From positions 14,513,001 to 14,577,000 of the forward strand of contig OY997594.1 in assembly GCA_963921825.1 (NCBI GenBank): a stretch of DNA of 64,000 nucleotides, written 5' to 3'. Positions 36,999-47,844 of the stretch are shown piece by piece; position 1 is the first letter of the stretch; the number at the start of each line of letters is the position of its first letter. The DNA is from Erodium maritimum. Taxonomy: Eukaryota > Streptophyta > Magnoliopsida > Geraniales > Geraniaceae. The translations under genes were made by a program, and so were the position numbers. The notes under the pieces were generated by a model that worked only from the letters and a program-made list of their open reading frames with translations, ran no database searches and had not been told where the DNA came from.

Positions 36999-37862
36999 CT
37001 GAAACCTAATTCTCTTTCAAGGAACCGCCTCCTTTCTCTGCCTCATTTTTGACACCGCAAGATTTGGCCATGGCCTGCGCCATGGTCCTCTTCACTATGA
37101 TCACAATACAAAGCGCTCTTCTTACCCCTCGGGGGTTGAAATATCTAACCCCTCAGGGGTTGAACTCTCGTCGTCGCTGATCACCCTTCCGATCAACGTG
37201 TGCCACCGTCTCGCATCATTCCTGACAACCAACTACCCTCCCTTCGTGCCGCACTTCCCTGGAACGAACAGGGTCCACGCCGTCGTTATCGGTCTCCTCG
37301 CTCTCCACGACGTCGCCATTGGCAACGGGATGCAACCACCGATCGGGCCACCTAGGCACCGACCCTACGTAGCTCCAAGGCAGACTCAATCACACCCGAA
37401 CACCAACAAGGCCGTGACCGGAGCGATCCTGGAGGATCGTCGGATTTGGGACCCGGGAGGAGGGCCTCGACAACCAAAATTGGTCACCTCAAGGCTGGAC
37501 GACTTAGTTTGGGTCGACCCAATGATGATCAATCTGCTTCTGCGTGAAGTATCGATGAAGTCACATCCGGAGCACCGAGCGTACGCTCGGTCCTCCCAAT
37601 TCCACATTCCAGGAGGCCTCACTATGACAGTTATGAGATCTCATACGAATTGGCATTGTAGGCTACTTAGGTTATTAGGGTCGTTGTTCTGTTGTTCTTG
37701 GTCAACGATGCAAAAGCGGTCAAACAATACGGATCAAGTGCGCCAAAAAACCTACGGGGTTTTTGGACAAATACTCGAACTCAGGGTCAGGGACCGATGT
37801 TACGTTTATGTTTATGAGTTACTTCATGATCAATAAAATTTCTCTATTCTTGTTTCAAAAAA
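36999..37862 (+). mobile_element. Retroposon with 17-bp target duplication
   Basis: AAGCAATTCAGGTATAT is perfectly repeated at 36982-36998 and 37863-37879. The element is 864 bp and ends ATCAATAAAATTTCTCTATT...A(n), like the plant L1 3' end at 22.2 kb. A 212-codon open frame (37198-37836) covers most of it; its proline/arginine-rich middle starts MQPPIGPPRHRPY, and I recognise no domain. The perfect target duplication suggests a young insertion. It is likely a truncated or non-autonomous LINE-type element. Confidence 0.75.
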
Positions 37863-37892
37863 AAGCAATTCAGGTATATATATATATATATA

Positions 37893-38204
37893 GGGTGGCT
37901 ATCCAGTAAATACCCCCCTTATTGTGCAAACTACGAACCAATCTAAGCCACAGGATGCGGTCAAAGTGACGTCAGCAGAGCGCGCGCGTGAGCGTGTTGA
38001 CCACGCGCGCGCACGGTGCTAATAGTTTGGCGCGCACAGTGCTAATAGGCCAACCTATTAGCACTGTGCGCCCAAACTATTAGCACCGTGCGCGCCACGT
38101 GTCAGCACTGTGCGCGCGCATCAGCAGCGCGCGCGTCCACGTGTCAGCACCTGGTGAGTTCGTAGTTTGCACAATAAGGGGTGGTTTTTACCTGATACCA
38201 ATCC
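37893..38204. mobile_element. GC-rich foldback element inside a TA microsatellite
   Basis: The ends are inverted copies. CCTTATTGTGCAAACTACGAAC on the left is matched on the right by GTTCGTAGTTTGCACAATAAGG. The centre is a dense GC palindrome built from CACGTGTCAGCAC, GCACGGTGCTAATAG and runs of GCGCGC (37970-38150). Runs of TA flank both sides, so the target duplication cannot be read. It is about 310 bp and non-coding. It sits next to the right target copy of the 37.0-kb retroposon. Confidence 0.75.
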
Positions 38205-38219
38205 TATATATATATATAT

Positions 38220-39887
38220 GCTAACTTAAGAGTAGTAATATGATATAATTAGGTTGTCAGTTTGGATTGGAAGTCCAAAAATTGTATCAAGTCTTTTAAA
38301 CATTTGACAGCCCAATAAGCTATTGGCCTAGAGCCAAGGTTTGTTCAGTTTAAAAAACGTACCGCTTTTGTGTTTTTTGGACCGACCTCTGACCATAATG
38401 TCGTTGGTTTAAGTTTTTTTCATCGGACTTTCATCAAAAACTTCCAGTTTTGATTTCTCCGGTGCCAATAGTGGTCGGTTATGGTCGATTTTTGGTGGTG
38501 CGTATTTTTTCCCATCTCAAACTACTGATAACAGGGGTAGTTGCTGGTCCACGATGAGTTTACGTCTAATAGATCCGATCAGGGGTTGTGTGCAAGATAT
38601 TTGGAGATAATGGTGATTGGTGAACTATACCATATCTAGGCCGGTCATGAGCCAAGACCTTGTGAAGGAGAAGGGCGTAGTGTTGCGGACTACGAAACAG
38701 GTGCTACCAGCGTTGGGATAGTGAGGACAACGACTCGAAGAAACGAAGAGCGTTAGATCGATGAACTTACAATGATTGGGTTTTGGCCCTGACAAGCACA
38801 TATGGGGGAATATGGACGCCTATGATGAGATACATCACGTGTGAGGAGAAACGTTTCGAGTACTAATATTCTTCTGCCACACTACGAGCACCTACTCAAA
38901 CAACTATCACACATCTTTTAGAATCCCATGAATCCTCCAAATAGAACCAAAACGCACAGTTGGGACCCTATCATAACTCGAGTCGAGACGTGGTTGATCA
39001 TTGTTTGGACCTTTAAATTTGATCAAGATTAAGATCTTAGATAGTTTAAACTGAGTCTTGGATTGTTCAAATCAGTTTTATTTCTTTGGACTAGAGCATT
39101 GGGATCACCCAACCCACAATCTAGTCATATAATATATGTATGTTTGATTTGGAAGCTTAATAAATTTGTCCCTTTTAGCTAAAAAAAGATATATATTTAA
39201 ATTAACGAAATTTCAAGAAAAACCTCAAATCATCTGATTTGATAAAATCGAGTTGATATTGTAAAAATCTACGCCTAACCGTTGCCTAAATGGCTTTTTG
39301 CACAACACTCCTAATTAGGTCACATCCAACCTATAAATGAATTTGTCCTTAAAAACGCGTGTTAGAAAATAGCATTATACTTGATTTTACTATGATTGGC
39401 TAGGGTCGATCAATGCTCACCTAAGATTGTCTAGACTCGGTCATGGTCGGTCAAAGTCGTTCAGGACTCGACCATGATCAATCATGGTCAACCAAGACTC
39501 GGTCAACATCATCTATGAATGTCTAAGTCACGGTTAAAACCACCCAAAACTCGGTCATGTTTAGCCAGAGTCGACAATTCTTTTATTGACTTTATCCTTG
39601 AATAGAAATCATACTCATCATTAGTTGGATAGTGAGTTGTGATTCGAGGACAAAACCATATAAACCTATTTATATTTTTTTAGTTTGCCAAATACACCTT
39701 ACATAAAAGTTAGGGGGCGTTAATAGGCCATTGATAAGGATGGAAACATGTAGTGTATGGGTCGAGTTTTGTGATACTAGTTTCTACCCGATTTTCATAC
39801 CCAGTCAATATCCGGTCAATACCCTACCCATTCTTACCCTATTGGGTCGGTTATTACCCGATCACTACCATACCCGTTTGCAACATA
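38220..39887. other. No gene; low-order repeats
   Basis: AT-rich sequence with no sizeable open frame. Between about 39390 and 39570 a degenerate unit containing ACTCGGTCATGGTCGGTCAA recurs several times without a regular period. No RNA gene is seen. Confidence 0.4.
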
Positions 39888-40170
39888 ACATATTCCTATG
39901 CAAAGCTAATTATATGGAAAACAAATTATTGGTTGAATATGATATGACCAAGTATTAATATCGACATATTCTTATGTAAAACTAATTATAGGACAAAAAA
40001 AATTGTTGGTTAAGTATGACATGACTAAGTATTGACATCGACATATTCTTATGTAAAACTAGTTATAGGACAAAAAATTGTTGGTTAAGTGACTAAGTAT
40101 TTACATCGACATATTCATACGCAAATGCAATTAGAAGACAAAAAGTTATTGAATATAACCATCTAATCAA
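39888..40170 (+). repeat. Tandem array, about 77-bp unit, four copies
   Basis: Units begin ACATATTCYTATGYAAA at about 39888, 39964, 40041 and 40109. They share TATAGGACAAAAAA, TTGTTGGTTAAGTATGA and CTAAGTATTNACATCG. The second and third are closest; the outer units are more diverged and the third is shortened by about 9 bp. Non-coding. Confidence 0.8.
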
Positions 40171-41300
40171 GGGTAAAATACAAAATGAAATCACATATTT
40201 ATGAATCATGTTTCAATTTATAAGTAATCAATTAATTAGTAATAACTAGCAATTCAATGTAAATTAAAATAGCCAAGAATATGAGACTATGAAATTTTCC
40301 ACGTCATAAGTCTCAACATACAACGATCCTAAAAACAAGTAATAAACAACTATAAATAATCGCTTTCAAGATTTTTTTTCTCTTCGATGATCAGTAAACC
40401 AAAATCAAGTCTATTATATATATAAGATCGGGTCAGGTAAAGCCGAACCTGTACACGGTCAACATACCCGGTCTATGCTCAATACCATACCTAATTGCAA
40501 AAATACTCGATTCGATCGGGCTGGGTACCCGTCTGGTTCGAGTTATTTAGGATCTAAGGTTAACATCCTGACCCACGCTTCATGATTCTAACTAAGGGAT
40601 GTTGTTAGTTCACGTACGACTCATTGTAAACATATTTTATTTTTTATAGTTTCCTTTTTAACATAATATACTTTTTATTAATTTTAATAAGTAACATACT
40701 AAGAGAGAATTATGGGTTTGTTGTGCGTCGTTTTTGGACAATTTATCACACTGATTCTGGAACTGTAACTGATACATCGACTTTGACAGTTAAGGTTAAA
40801 CGTCAGAAAACATAAATATAAAAAACAAGAGAACCAATCATAGCTCGACCTAAAATAAGTACAAATGTCTAACGATTGTTTGGTCTTCTGACGAAGACCA
40901 TGAAATAGTTAAATAAAGTGTACAACTTGATCGGAGATTACAATAATTAATGGAAGAAACCAGATAAAGATCGGGATACTGATCCTCCCCAATAACCCGT
41001 ATTCTTGAGAACAACTCATATATCTTGTGGGAACGAGTAACACATACATGACAAAGGTAAACACTACAAGATCATTATTGTAATGAAATTATCAATAAAA
41101 CCGACTAATAAATACATCAAAATTAGCACATTTTATTACGACTGCGGGTTAAAGTTGTTGCATGCTAAATATAATTTTTCCTAAAACTTAATCTCATACT
41201 CGCATGTTGAAGAACTCTATCGAGAGTAGAGCGAGCTGCAATTCTGCGAATATAGGATGGTCGAAATGAAATTATATAGTTGTATATATTTCATGATAAT
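40171..41300. other. Intergenic, no gene recognised
   Basis: AT-rich. At about 40430-40570 there is a short stretch of GGGTA/CCCG-type phrases, mirrored loosely at 39740-39880, so the 77-bp array may sit inside one larger old repeat. There are no coding or RNA features. Confidence 0.35.
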
Positions 41301-42364
41301 AAGTTCCAACTCATAGTGACAAAAACGCTCTACCAAACCCTCTCTAGGGCTCTCCCAAAACCCTTTCCAGGGTTCATACTTTTGACCCTTATATGGGTGA
41401 GCTTCGTCGTCGCCGGCGTCTTTCAACAGTCTCTCCGGCTCTCTATCCCGTATTCAACATGCAACCAAATCGCCCATGGATCCCCTACCCCCCTCGTGCG
41501 ACTGTCCGGCCCGCCTCATAGCCGTCATGACTCCAACCGAAACGTGTTTTGGCAGTCGCAGCAACCTGTCTCCCGCCGCCCTAACCTGCACCACCACCCC
41601 CTCCGATCACTTGAGAGGCCCGCCCTGGTACCCTTGTCCGGTGCCAACATGGCACATGCTCGAACCATATCGGAGGTACGATCACCCGCTCTACCCAACG
41701 ACCCCGTTCGTCAATAACAGGGTCGACTGGTATACCCACCTGAGACTACTCAGTCATCGGCATGGTGGACGGGCACTTGATCCCGGGCTCTCAGGGTCAC
41801 CGCCATCCTTGATCCAGGCCCCCCTCGGCCAATGGGACCCCATTAGGGTTTCTATATGTCACGCCCCAATTTCAGTAAACCGAACTCGGGATGCAAACAT
41901 TTAAAATCATAAAACATTTGAAACCTGTTTTGTATAAACACTTTGAAATTACCAATTAGTTATCAAAATAATATTTACAACTCAAAAACGTCCCAACAAT
42001 TGGACAAGTACAAGGTATCCGTCACTAGACTCAAAAGATTAAACCCGGACTCCGCTCCTAGCTCCACAAGCTTCAAGAGCTCACCTAGTCCGTCCTGTGA
42101 TCAGTACATGTAGGAAAAGCAGCTAGGGGTGAGCGTTCGCTCACCACCACAGATAACAGACTGACTACGGCATAATTAGCAGACAATGCCGGTAACACCA
42201 AAACCAAACCCAACACCGAGAATACAATCCTCAAACTCAAGTACTCAACTGACACACAACCCGTTACTTTCCTCAACAGACTCAACACTCGGACTCGTAA
42301 TGTAAACCCGACACAACTATCGACGACCTCCTCCAAGGACACGACATAACTACGCAACACCAAA

Positions 42365-42443
42365 CAAGATCACAAAGGATCGCACACCAACCAAGATCAC
42401 AAAGGATCGCACACCAACCAAGATCACAAAGGATCGCATACCA
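42365..42443 (+). repeat. 27-bp tandem repeat in the solo LTR, three units
   Basis: AAGATCACAAAGGATCGCA plus ACCAACC-type spacer is repeated three times; the last unit is slightly diverged. Confidence 0.85.
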
Positions 42444-42865
42444 GCTTCTCAGTAACCTCCCTCACGCCCTTTACCGATCTAATCAGGTCAGGCGGTCGAC
42501 CTGTCGCAATTCCTCGACACAAAGTCGGATCAGGCTGTCGACCTATCACACTCACAACCCCAAACCACACACGCGCGGCCAGGACCCCTTTGTTGTCAGG
42601 CGGGCCCCTTACCCCGTCTGAACATGCAGACATGTGTGCTCGTGGACCCCCGTTTCATGAAGCGGGCCCCAACCTCAGGTAGCCACAATCACAATCACAA
42701 CCAAAGCTCAACAAACAGCAACAACACCAGTCCAACACTCCCCGACACTCAAGGCCACCCAAGACACATCAACAGTCAAGACCCGGGTTCAACAACCCCA
42801 CGGGCACTCACAACCACCCAAAACACCCACGGTAAAACACGGGTTCAACAACCCCACATGCACTA

Positions 42866-42999
42866 ATGGCCACCCAAGACTCCAATAAATAAACACGGGC
42901 TCTCATGGCCACCCAAGACTCCAATAAATAAACACGGGCTCTCATGGCCACCCAAGACTCCAATAATAAAACACGGGCTCTCATGGCCACCCAAGACAT
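42866..42999 (+). repeat. 39-bp tandem repeat in the solo LTR, about 3.4 units
   Basis: Units begin ATGGCCACCCAAGACTCC at 42866, 42905, 42944 and 42983, an exact 39-bp period; the last unit is partial. Confidence 0.92.
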
Positions 43000-45720
43000 A
43001 AACTTAAACAAACAACCTCCGGGCATGGTCATATGCCTCCAGTAGTTCTAATATCGCTAAGTTCTCTGTTCCTACGACACTACTAAGTGTCACATGCTTT
43101 TCTAATCTTCGCTACATTCCCGTATCATGCCTTTCTAATATTCAATAAATCTACTTAACCCGCGACACCCCAGTGTCACATGCAATTCTACTGTTAACTT
43201 TCCCTAGTCAGGGCCGACATCCGGCTACTTTTCCCTACCTCGTATATAACTCCAAAAGTTCTCAACTAAGCCCCGGCACGATCCCCGTCACTCGCCTAGT
43301 TTCCCTTTGCCTCGGTCTGCAGCACGATCTAAAAGAGCACAATTTTAAGGTACTTTAAACTCGCAGGAAATAAGCGGAAATTTAATAAACTTAACGCCCA
43401 AACGTAACCCCGACAATGTCGATCACTCCCAAACTCCCCAATTACTCGACATTGTCGATAAAGGACTCGTAAAGGCCCGATAATCTGCCCGGGTTTTGGA
43501 AATGCCCTTTCGGGGCTCCGAAAATTCCCGTTTTCGTTTCTACGGTCTTAGAATACTTCAAGGGTTCCTAGGCACTCGACGGAATCGAATTCCGACTTCC
43601 GAGTCAAATAATTAACGTTTAAAGTTTCTAAACCCGATAATTACAACTTTTCCAATTTAATTCCAAATTTCGATTCGGTTATGGATAAAAGGTCCGGGGA
43701 ACGTTTTAAACCACCCGAACACTAAACCCGAGCACCCGAGCACGTGGGCCCCACCCGCCTCCCCTTGTCCGTGGGCCCTAGGGTTCACTTTGGGGCCCGG
43801 CCACCATGGTGGTGGCTTGTCCCAGCTCCGGCCAACCACCCCATGGCCGGACGGCCACCACCCACAGTGGCCGGAGCTCCTCCCGAGCTTCCGGTCACCG
43901 GAAAACGTCAAAATTTACCTCCAAACACCCCCAAAATGTCTCCAACACTTCCCCAACCTCAATACAACCCTAAACCATTCATTTTAACAAAACCCTAGCT
44001 TTTGAAATTAATCAAATCGACGATCGGTTTAGTACTAACCGTAGAGGAAGACGAGGGGAGTTCGATTCTTGCAACGATGAGACGATCCAATGGTTGAAGC
44101 TTCGTGAATAGTAGACAACCCTAACCCTAACTCTCTTCTCCTTCTCTCTCTAACTTCTCTATTTCTTTTTATATATTTTTTTTTCTCTTTGAACAAGTCT
44201 TGGTCGAACCCCCCTTAACACCTCACCACTCATTTCCCCCCCCCCCCAAAACCTAACACCACCACTTGTTTGACAAGTGGCAAGGTGGGTCCCACACCTT
44301 TTGGCAAAATATCTACTAGATATTTTCCAATCAGATTCGCGAAAAACGGACGTTTCGGGCCCCGAACGGGCACTTTTTCCAAGAAATTACGAAACTTGAC
44401 GGGCTACAAGGAAACGGCTCAACTAAGACCGCTGCGATGACGGCTAAGCTTTTTGGATCTAAAACGGTCCTCGAATGGACCAAAACGTCGCTCGGTTGAC
44501 TTTTCTAGCGAAAAGTCAACTTTTCCCAAATTGACCAGAAAGTTGCCCTGAGTCCCCTGGAACTCACTTTGGTCGATATCGGGCTCAACTTAAGTCCGGT
44601 ATGACCCTCGGGGTCAATTTAGGTCAAGTTAAGTGTCTGTCTTAAAATTTTAAAATTTTCCTGTTTTTCGCAGGTTTGACTGGCGTTGACCAGGAGTGGT
44701 TATTACACTATACCTACACCGCCGATGTTCAAGCGTCGGAATACGAGGCTTCTGAGGTCAACGACTGTGACCGTAATCACTCCGGTGGCAGACACCACAA
44801 TACCGGAAAAGATCGACACGATCGAGGAGGGGGGCGGAACCACGACCACAGGGGAAACTGTTACACCAATCGACAGTTCCTAGGCCTCCAACCCGTCGGT
44901 ACACCCAGGAGCACCTGCCGGTGAATCTTAGAGGCTTGCTAAAGTACAACCCGACAATTGGTCCCCGACCTCGGAAAACTAGACTTTGAATGAAGGGAAC
45001 TAGTACGGGAAAACATGCCTCATCCTCACCAACCCATACCGGGGGGATGAGTACTGTGTCTTCCATGCTGTCTGGGGAGTCAGAGGACCTAATGGAACCA
45101 GCGGAGTACACATTCTAGACAAGTGAGGAAGGGGTACCTGAAGAATCCAATCGCCTGCAAGAGAGCCCCAAGGAGTTCAGGCTGAAGCATGATCAGGAGA
45201 TGCAGATGGAGGGGCCGGACCCTCTAAGGATAAAATGATAGGACCCGGCGGGGGTGGGAAGGTCTATTCGGGACCTATACCCACAAACCCGAGACTATCA
45301 GTGCTGGGGAGTCTCGGGAAAGCCGCACACAAAGCACTAGTCTGTTTCCTACTATTTATGCTATTTATCCTTTTCATAGGTCGATTAGATATTTGGTTAG
45401 TTTGTCTTAGTACTTTAGGTTTTTCCTTTTTTGAAATGTCGGTAAGAGGAACTCTTGAGTTTCAGATCTACGGGCATAAGCAGACTTTTTTACGGATCCA
45501 TGAGCGCCTGGTGAACTACGTTCGACCGGGACAAATATCTGAAATCCTGGACAATTATGCTCTAATATGCAAGGATTATCTTTTACAGTAATACAATACC
45601 CCAAATACCTATTTCAAAAAAAGAAGTTCCAACTCATAAGTTTATATTCATATAAAAGAAATCGACAACCAAAGTACAAAAACGACAGAACTCCTAGCAA
45701 CTTCCCATGGTTAGACTAGG

Positions 45721-45743
45721 GCACGTACGTCCTACGTACGTGC
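45721..45743. repeat. Perfect palindrome GCACGTACGT-cct-ACGTACGTGC
   Basis: Two 10-bp arms are exact reverse complements around a 3-base loop. It lies 24 bp left of the Harbinger end. It contains two ACGT cores, the heart of G-box-like sites, but there is no gene nearby to regulate except those of the transposon. Confidence 0.8.
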
Positions 45744-46039
45744 ACCCACACGCATGTAAAAACTTAGAGCATCTCCAATGGTTAGACACTGCACAGTGTC
45801 TATGCGCAGTGTCTAACCACTGTTTTTGGCCTCTAGACACTGCTCCTCCAATGGTAGTGTCTACGCAGTGTCTGGAGTAGTGTCTACACAGTTTTAGTTA
45901 ATTAAAAAGCACCCCACATTTTTAATACTAATTTTATTTCATACCATACAAACATTACATAATATTTAAAACGCTAGATAATTTAAACGCTAATACATAA
46001 GTAGATAATTTAAAACATAATTATTAAAATACGATTAAA

Positions 46040-46429
46040 CTAATTCCTATTTCTACTAATATGTAAACGCCACCTCGCATCGTCCTTGAGCATCTCCCAC
46101 ACAGGACGTTTATTCCACAACCCGTGTTTGCCTTCATAATCAGAAACAGCCGCGACATATATTTCGCCATCCGTTGCCCCTCTCCTACGGTCGGCCAGTT
46201 TCTTCTGGTAGCATATCTCAAACCACTTGCACTTCTTGCTCATCTTCTGGAAGTGGTCCTTCACTTGCTTCTCTGTCCGTGGTGGCAAAGCATCGTTCCC
46301 GGTCTGTACGTAAGCCAGGTACAGAGCATGCCAATACTGGCCCCCGGGCTCGTAGTGGGTGAGCCAATTGACCACCAAATGAATTTCCTCATCTAGTGAC
46401 TAAAGAGGCCCGGTTGCCCAAGTAGACAT
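46040..46429 (-). pseudogene. Second, shorter Myb/SANT-like unit of the Harbinger element
   Basis: A 129-codon frame from ATG 46429 with one TAG at codon 10, where the domain should have its first tryptophan (TGPL-stop-SLDEEIHLVVNWL). The rest is open: RTEKQVKDHFQKMSKKCKWF...YYVAAVSDYEG-like spacing and a final W pair, which aligns with the same domain of the longer gene. A TATAAATA lies at 46530-46537, 108 bp upstream of the ATG; the longer gene has 111 bp. This suggests an old tandem duplication of promoter and Myb domain within the element. It lacks the long C-terminal tail. Confidence 0.7.
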
Positions 46430-46740
46430 ATCGACTTTATAGAAAAAAAAGAAGAGGAAATGCTAGAAAACGAGAGAAATTGTAGAGAGAGAATGTGAGA
46501 GGTGTGAAAAATGAGAAGGGGTGTGAGGCTATTTATAGGAGGGGAGGGGTCGGGGTCGGCGTGGCTGCCACGACCTAGGGTTACTATTTCAAATAGTAAC
46601 CCTGGCACGCTCCTCGAGGCTCCGATAATTCGATAAAAAATTGTTTTTTTTAATAACACACAAATCAAATAGACTGAAACTTTTATTAACAAAACGCAAA
46701 TTACAGTAATTTAAAAACTAAATTTAAATTGAAGTCTCGG

Positions 46741-47844
46741 CTAATCCAAGTTCTCCAACCGCTTCCCGAGGCTTTGAATGAGCGAGGCACGAGAATCCCT
46801 TTCAGCCGCGGTCAAGTTGGTGATGTCTTGGCGAAGAACTGCGTTCAGGGTCTCCACGATCTGGTTCTGCATCGCAATTTTGCCCTCTAACTGTGTCCCT
46901 TTCCTTTGGGAAAGAGTGTCGAGGAACTGCATGTGCTCGGGAGGTAGCCCGGTCGCCGCCGACTGTGAGGATTGGGAGGCTTGGGCTTTGCCTCGAGCCC
47001 TGGCCTTGGCTCTCTTCTGCCCGATCGGACGACCCTCGGTGGTAAACGAGTTCAACTCGTGGTCGAAGTCGTCTCCAAAAGTGCGAGACTCATCCATCCT
47101 CGTCCGCTTGCTTCCATCACTGTCGGCGTCGAGGTTGAGGTCAAGGTCGGGGATGTCACATTCTGGAACGTTTTTTGTGAAAAACTTCGGTGGCCCCCTC
47201 ACGATGAGCCACATATGCTTGAATTTGAACGCATGCTTTTCCTCCCTCAAGTACGCCGCTTCAGCGCCTGCCAGGACGTCAACCTCGTTCCTCCCGCTTG
47301 TCACCGTGTTCTCGAATTGGGTGTACTTCTCCTGGAACTTGGTGATGAAGCCTTTAACCTTATGCCAATGTTCCTTGCACGCCATCCACGTCCGAGGTGG
47401 GTCCTCTGCCGGTCTAACCGCCTCGTACTCGGCATGCACCTTTTGCCAGTACTTGTCGTTCTTCTGGTTCTTCCCGTTGATGGGGTCGAGCGAGTTGTTC
47501 AACCACGCTCGGGTCAATCTGGTCTCCTCCTCGGCGGTCCACTTCGGTCGCGGAAGTGGTCTCGGCCTCGCTGAAGATGCCGCCGCCTTCCCCTTCCTCC
47601 TCCTCGCTTGCGTCGGAGCTGACTGGCAAGGTTGGGTAGCCGGAACGAATTGGGAAGGTTGCACTTGGGACTCTGGCCATTGGGTCGGCGGGGTGTATGG
47701 AGGAAGCGGCGTTGACTGCCCCGATTGGAGGAGTTGGGAAAAGGAGGAGTAGTGCCCCAAGTAGTCCTCTTCGGTGTGGTGAGAACTCACTTCTTCATCA
47801 TCCAAGGAGTCGACAAGGGATTGGAGGGCTTCATTCGGATCCAT
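46741..47844 (-). CDS. Harbinger-associated Myb/SANT-like protein with NAM-associated C-terminus
   Basis: A single open exon of 367 aa from ATG 47844 (MDPNEALQ). An in-frame ATG at 47982 exists, but a TATAAATA at 47948-47955 puts transcription start after it. The N-terminus is Pro/Gln/Ser-rich. A basic patch (QARRRKGK) is followed by a trihelix/Myb-like domain, PKWTAEEETRLTRAWLNNS...RTWMACKEHWHKV. The C-terminal third holds a serine/alanine-rich basic region and a coiled-coil-like tail (LTAAERDSRASLIQSL). This matches the plant family often labelled 'glutathione S-transferase T3-like' or NAM-associated, which derives from Harbinger ORF1. These proteins bind DNA and bring in the transposase. 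It is open throughout and could still be translated. Confidence 0.85.
   Translation of the reverse strand: MDPNEALQSLVDSLDDEEVSSHHTEEDYLGHYSSFSQLLQSGQSTPLPPYTPPTQWPESQVQPSQFVPATQPCQSAPTQARRRKGKAAASSARPRPLPRPKWTAEEETRLTRAWLNNSLDPINGKNQKNDKYWQKVHAEYEAVRPAEDPPRTWMACKEHWHKVKGFITKFQEKYTQFENTVTSGRNEVDVLAGAEAAYLREEKHAFKFKHMWLIVRGPPKFFTKNVPECDIPDLDLNLDADSDGSKRTRMDESRTFGDDFDHELNSFTTEGRPIGQKRAKARARGKAQASQSSQSAATGLPPEHMQFLDTLSQRKGTQLEGKIAMQNQIVETLNAVLRQDITNLTAAERDSRASLIQSLGKRLENLD

Larger units (their letters stand above)
41857..44707. mobile_element. Solo LTR, 2.85 kb, probably of a Ty3/gypsy element (fossil)
   Basis: It starts TGTCACGCCCC and ends TTATTACA, the TG...CA ends of an LTR, and is flanked by the 5-bp target duplication CTATA at 41852-41856 and 44708-44712. 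No gag or pol sequence lies inside, so this is a single LTR left after recombination between the two LTRs of a whole element. The long LTR and TGTCACGCCCC-type start suggest a Del/Tekay-like chromovirus, an inference from length and ends only. It contains two small tandem arrays. It is younger than the retroposon it sits in; the intact duplication suggests a moderate age. Confidence 0.8.
41316..45623 (+). mobile_element. Retroposon copy 4 of the DUF4283-like family, split by a solo LTR
   Basis: AAGTTCCAACTCATA is perfectly repeated at 41301-41315 and 45624-45638. Without the nested LTR and its 5-bp duplication the retroposon is about 1.45 kb, the same size class as copy 1. Its 3' end (about 45560-45623) carries the family's ACAGTAATACA motif and A-tail, and the stretch at about 45395-45450 matches the 3' UTR of copy 1. 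The 5' part (41316-41856) is GC-rich and proline/arginine-rich when translated, with no domain I recognise. The copy is broken but its ends are well preserved. Confidence 0.8.

Noticed and set aside
41857-44707. The 2.85-kb TG...CA insert as a protein-coding or TIR element
   Set aside because: Its ends are not inverted repeats beyond TG/CA, it has no coding domain, and the 5-bp duplication fits an LTR.
46778-47752. 324-codon plus-strand frame opposite the Harbinger Myb gene
   Set aside because: The minus strand has the trihelix motifs, TATA element and start; the plus frame has no recognisable domain.
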